Assembly: GCA_900758375.1 (NCBI GenBank)
Contig: CAAERJ010000054.1
Coordinates: 1 to 43,236 of the forward strand
Length of the DNA stretch: 43,236 nt
Direction: 5' to 3'
From: an uncultured Collinsella sp.
GTDB taxonomy: Bacteria > Actinomycetota > Coriobacteriia > Coriobacteriales > Coriobacteriaceae
Shown in pieces: positions 40,215-43,236 of this stretch. Position 1 is the stretch's first letter; every line of letters starts with the position of its first letter. The translations under genes were made by a program, and so were the position numbers. The notes beneath the pieces were generated by a model. It worked only from the letters and a program-made list of their open reading frames with translations. It was not told the DNA's origin and did not search any database.

Positions 40215-41922
40215 ACCAAAACCGCACCCGTTCGCCGTTACGTTTTACAAAGAACAGCTTAGACGGCATATTATCGCGACCAACTACGATGAGGTCATCC
40301 TTGCTGGCAGCCTCAGTCAATTCCCGTTCACGGGCGCCACGATAGCTGTCAACTCTAACAAAAAGCACCTTCGAAGAGACTAGACCGTAGCCGTCATACT
40401 CTATGGCAGGTTGCTCGAAGGGCCTAACTGCTTTCACAGGATTTCGACCCTCAAACTCCAAAACAAAGTCAGTCAAAGGTATCTCGGCTAGCTTCATATA
40501 CATTTCGCTATAGGAAACGTGCTTCAATCCAAGCGTTTCCAGCGCCTTTTCCTTACTTCCTGGGATAACATAACCGCCCAATAGGTAATACAGAAGCGCA
40601 ATTGCATCTTGCCTAATCCTATTAACTTCATCCAAATCCGTAAAGTTATCCTTGTGGAAATAGCCATTCCTATCTTTACCTGCAAAATCCCTTATCTTGA
40701 GAAGCACGAAATGTCTTCCCTCGTCGCTAATCCTCCAAGCCTCTTTATTGTCATGGAGAAGATTCGCAAGAGCGACCAGGGTTGTCGAAAACCACCGCTT
40801 ATTTGATTCGACGAACTGGATGTGTTTAGCCTCCCGAGACCAATCGAATGGTCTCTTGTATACGACTGCCCTATTTCCTTTCTTAGCTGTGGCAATGAAG
40901 AGTTTTTCTGATCCCGGCTCGCCTAGCGTAGCAAGCATGAGTTCATATGCGAGCTGCTCAACCGCCTTTATATAGCCACAAACAATTGAAGTGTAATCGA
41001 ACTCTCCGCCCCGCAAAAAAGACCTGCGCAGGTACTCCGATGTAGTAAGACATCTTGCAAAGCCCTTTGTTCCAGCAAGGCAGTGTCCAAGTCCATCATC
41101 GAAGAAAGCTTTATTGAGCACTTTTTGATCTTCGTCGACAAGCCTGAACGTGGTGTGATTTGATTGAACCGTGTAATTCGACTCAGGAAAGCCGTCAACA
41201 GTGCGATGAATCTCGTCTATCAGCGAAGCCCTGAATGGCGCCAAGCGAGGCATGGAGAGGCTAGAAATGGCCTGGAGACCGATAATATCCTCCACCCTGA
41301 CAACTGCATCTCGAATGCGATAAACAAACTCATCGTAGAGCGCCTCTGGGAAGAACTTTTTGAAAAACCCGCTCGATGATATTTGGAATACGTTATCGAA
41401 CCCTTCGGCACACAGCTCCTTGGGGCATCGTTTTAGCTCCTCAATCTCCGCTGCAGACCAGTCAACAACAACAATCCTGCTGATTCCCCATGCATCAAGG
41501 ATTTCATCGACTTCCATTGCGGTAAGCGAGTCCGGAAAGGTGTATCGATACCCTACGGTTTCGCAATTTGTTGAAATTAGAAACTCAATAGGGTTCACAC
41601 TTTCGTGTTTCTCATTATTCGACCAAACAACAGTCGAGCCCTTCGGCCACGTCGCGTCAATACCATAGAGAGCGAACAAGGATCCGAGTATTGGATTGAC
41701 TATGTTATTTCTAACGGAAAACTCAATGGATGCCTTAAAGAAATCGTATTCAACCTGTTCTTGCGATGGCTGAATCAGCGTCGCAAAACCGCCGGCTTGT
41801 CTCCGGAAATCAAGCTTTCCGCCACTCCAGTGCTCCCTGAATTTGTAAGTCGTTCGCAATGCAGAGGCAATCTGTTCGTCAATCAACGCAACTGCTTTTT
41901 CTAGCTGGGCGTCGGCATTCAT
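40213..41922 (-). CDS. uncharacterised 569-residue protein with HEPN ribonuclease motif
   Basis: Not recognised as a named family. About residues 415-460 contain an RNGYFH motif (R418-N-x3-H423) in IRDFAGKDRNGYFHKDN, followed by a helix VNRIRQDAIALLYYLLGG. This matches the catalytic Rx4-6H motif of HEPN ribonucleases. An earlier helix, YIKAVEQLAYELMLATLG (about 317-334), fits the first HEPN helix. The first 200 residues are mixed alpha/beta with RIVVVDWSAAE and may be a sensor domain. The last 60 residues form a small beta-rich part. ATG 41922 has a GAAAGG site; the GTG 24 bases upstream is weaker. Base composition is lower in GC than the housekeeping genes. It is probably a defence or toxin effector, inferred. 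Confidence 0.8.
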   Translation of the reverse strand: MNADAQLEKAVALIDEQIASALRTTYKFREHWSGGKLDFRRQAGGFATLIQPSQEQVEYDFFKASIEFSVRNNIVNPILGSLFALYGIDATWPKGSTVVWSNNEKHESVNPIEFLISTNCETVGYRYTFPDSLTAMEVDEILDAWGISRIVVVDWSAAEIEELKRCPKELCAEGFDNVFQISSSGFFKKFFPEALYDEFVYRIRDAVVRVEDIIGLQAISSLSMPRLAPFRASLIDEIHRTVDGFPESNYTVQSNHTTFRLVDEDQKVLNKAFFDDGLGHCLAGTKGFARCLTTSEYLRRSFLRGGEFDYTSIVCGYIKAVEQLAYELMLATLGEPGSEKLFIATAKKGNRAVVYKRPFDWSREAKHIQFVESNKRWFSTTLVALANLLHDNKEAWRISDEGRHFVLLKIRDFAGKDRNGYFHKDNFTDLDEVNRIRQDAIALLYYLLGGYVIPGSKEKALETLGLKHVSYSEMYMKLAEIPLTDFVLEFEGRNPVKAVRPFEQPAIEYDGYGLVSSKVLFVRVDSYRGARERELTEAASKDDLIVVGRDNMPSKLFFVKRNGERVRFW

Positions 41923-41971
41923 CGTTCGCCTTTCGTCAAAAGTCACCGTATCGTTATTATGTCAGCGAATT

Positions 41972-41996
41972 CTGAAAGCTGGTACGTTGCTTTCAG
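41972..41996 (-). promoter_or_regulatory. perfect inverted repeat upstream of the HEPN gene
   Basis: CTGAAAGC-N9-GCTTTCAG lies 50 bases before the start codon. The half-site CTGAAAG resembles CTAAAAG in the repeat before the GmrSD-like gene. A TAATAA is nearby (minus strand) but no full promoter is clear. Confidence 0.5.
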
Positions 41997-42231
41997 CAAA
42001 GTCTCTTACGGAATTGGATACCGCTCTACATTTAGATGCCCCCATTAGGAAAACGCCTCTGAATATCTCGCTTTGCAGGCTAAGCCGCACCGAAGTGATG
42101 CAGAGGCCTGCGCGGGGCTTCACGGGTCCCCTTGACGCTGCCTAGCGGAAGCGCCACCCGGCATCCCTTCCATAACGCACGGGTAAACAAAGGAAAATAG
42201 CGCCACCCACCGCGCAAGGAAGGACGCCGCC
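41997..42231. other. non-coding gap between HEPN gene and recombinase
   Basis: No gene is seen. AGCGCCACCC occurs twice (42150-42159 and 42199-42208), 49 bases apart, close to the recombinase start. These could be recombinase arm sites or chance repeats. Confidence 0.4.
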
Positions 42232-43215
42232 ATGGACCTCACGAAAACAGCCAGGGAAATTACCCGCCTCATGCTCCCCTACCTGACCACGCAGCAGAAC
42301 CGCCAGCTCAAAAAGGTTTTATCGCACTGCCTTTTCGATGAAAGCCAATTAGCTGAAGACGGGCGCGTCGGTGAAAGCGAATCATTCCTAGATCTATTTC
42401 TGTCTGCAAAACGCCTCGAAGGCTGCTCGGATAGGACCATCTCCTACTACGAAACCACCATCAATAAAATGCTTGAATCATTCGATACGCCAGCTTGCGA
42501 CCTGGGAACCGAAGAGATCAGGTCCTATCTTTCCGACTATCAGCAAAAAGCCGGCGTCAGTCGCGTCACCGTCGACAATGTTCGAAGAATCATCTCAAGC
42601 TTCTACTCATGGCTCGAAGACGAGGACCATATCATTAAGAGCCCGGTTAGACGCATTAAAAGAGTCAAGGCTCCGCAACCCATAAAGGAAACGTATAGCG
42701 ATGAAGTCGTTGAGATTCTTTGCGATAACTGCGGGTCGCCCCGAAACCTTGCCCTGATCGACCTGTTGCGCTCCACGGGCATGCGTGTGGGCGAACTCGT
42801 CTCGTTGGACAGGAGCTCCATCGACACCATCAATCGTGAGTGCATCGTACACGGCAAGGGAAATAAGGACCGCATCGTCTATTTTGACGCAAAGACTAAA
42901 GTCCATATTGAGAATTACCTGTCAACCCGAATAGACAGCTCGGAAGCACTCTTCGTGTCGAGCAAGGCGCCACACGAGAGGCTACAAATTGGCGGCGTCG
43001 AGGCGCTGCTTAGAAAACTGGGGCGCGAGCTTGATTTAGGAAGGGTCCACCCTCATAAGTTCAGAAGAACACTTGCTACAAAGGCAATCGACAAAGGAAT
43101 GCCCATCGAACAAGTCCAGGTGCTCCTTGGCCATAAAAAAATAGACACCACATTAAGGTATGCAATGGTCGACCAGCGCAACGTCAAAGCATCCCACCGC
43201 AGGTACCTAACTTAA
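42232..43215 (+). CDS. tyrosine recombinase (XerC/D-like integrase)
   Basis: A 327-residue site-specific recombinase. The SAM-like core-binding domain covers about residues 50-135 (SFLDLFLSAKRLEGCSDRTI). The catalytic domain has R185 (STGMRVGE), K212 (GKGNKDRIVYF), H275-x-x-R278 (HKFR), H301 (LLGHKKIDTT) and Y310. All active-site residues are present. The ATG has an AAGGAAGG-type site. It is the last gene in the window. Enzymes of this length and type either integrate islands or invert hsdS-like genes placed beside them; which applies here depends on sequence beyond the edge. It is unrelated in detail to the truncated recombinase at 4678. Confidence 0.93.
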   Translation: MDLTKTAREITRLMLPYLTTQQNRQLKKVLSHCLFDESQLAEDGRVGESESFLDLFLSAKRLEGCSDRTISYYETTINKMLESFDTPACDLGTEEIRSYLSDYQQKAGVSRVTVDNVRRIISSFYSWLEDEDHIIKSPVRRIKRVKAPQPIKETYSDEVVEILCDNCGSPRNLALIDLLRSTGMRVGELVSLDRSSIDTINRECIVHGKGNKDRIVYFDAKTKVHIENYLSTRIDSSEALFVSSKAPHERLQIGGVEALLRKLGRELDLGRVHPHKFRRTLATKAIDKGMPIEQVQVLLGHKKIDTTLRYAMVDQRNVKASHRRYLT

Positions 43216-43236
43216 ATTTCGATTTGTCGACCGAGG

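Overview
The window looks like chromosome from a high-GC member of the Coriobacteriia, most likely Collinsella or a close relative. This rests on codon use, the zinc-type S14 and L36, the split operon style and the dispersed GGGGACRYTC and AGTTGCGGTGRAATA repeats. The genus is inferred from general familiarity, not from a database search.

Left part (1-5.8 kb): a minus-strand ABC export operon of three genes (a double-length permease, an ATPase and a second permease cut by the window edge). It is divergent from a plus-strand DUF2975 membrane protein and Xre regulator pair. A perfect palindrome overlaps a candidate promoter between them. Directly after the Xre stop codon lies a 5'-truncated tyrosine recombinase, followed by a 395-bp non-coding stretch with inverted repeats.

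Central housekeeping part (5.8-30.1 kb): ACT-domain protein, citrate synthase, two HAD phosphatases, adenine deaminase, tyrosyl-tRNA synthetase, a U32 peptidase-like protein, a class A penicillin-binding protein, ArgR, a GT2 glycosyltransferase, TruA, and a long minus-strand ribosomal-protein series. Read in the direction of transcription the series is rplE, rpsZ, rpsH, rplF, rplR, rpsE, rpmD, rplO, secY, adk, map, infA, rpmJ, rpsM, rpsK, rpsD, rpoA, rplQ, and then a strong terminator. It begins abruptly at rplE: rplX, rplN and the S10 genes are not upstream. A palindromic dispersed repeat sits at that break.

Molybdenum hydroxylase accessory part (30.4-34.5 kb): XdhC, YqeB, YqeC and a MocA-like nucleotidyltransferase, the usual maturation set of selenium-dependent molybdenum hydroxylases but without the enzyme, plus a YheO-type PAS/HTH regulator. 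A hypothetical acidic single-pass membrane protein follows.

Right part (35.5-43.2 kb): an accessory, defence-like island. It holds an AAA ATPase/DUF4143 protein preceded by a 33-bp tandem repeat array, an unknown 140-aa protein with a structured upstream region, a single-chain GmrSD-like DUF262/DUF1524 protein, a 35-aa hydrophobic peptide whose Shine-Dalgarno sequence can pair with its own leader, an uncharacterised 569-aa protein carrying a HEPN ribonuclease motif (RNGYFH), and a complete tyrosine recombinase at the window edge. The best candidate for an undescribed system is the GmrSD-like gene, the small peptide and the HEPN protein. The GmrSD-like and HEPN genes share similar inverted-repeat half-sites in front of them.
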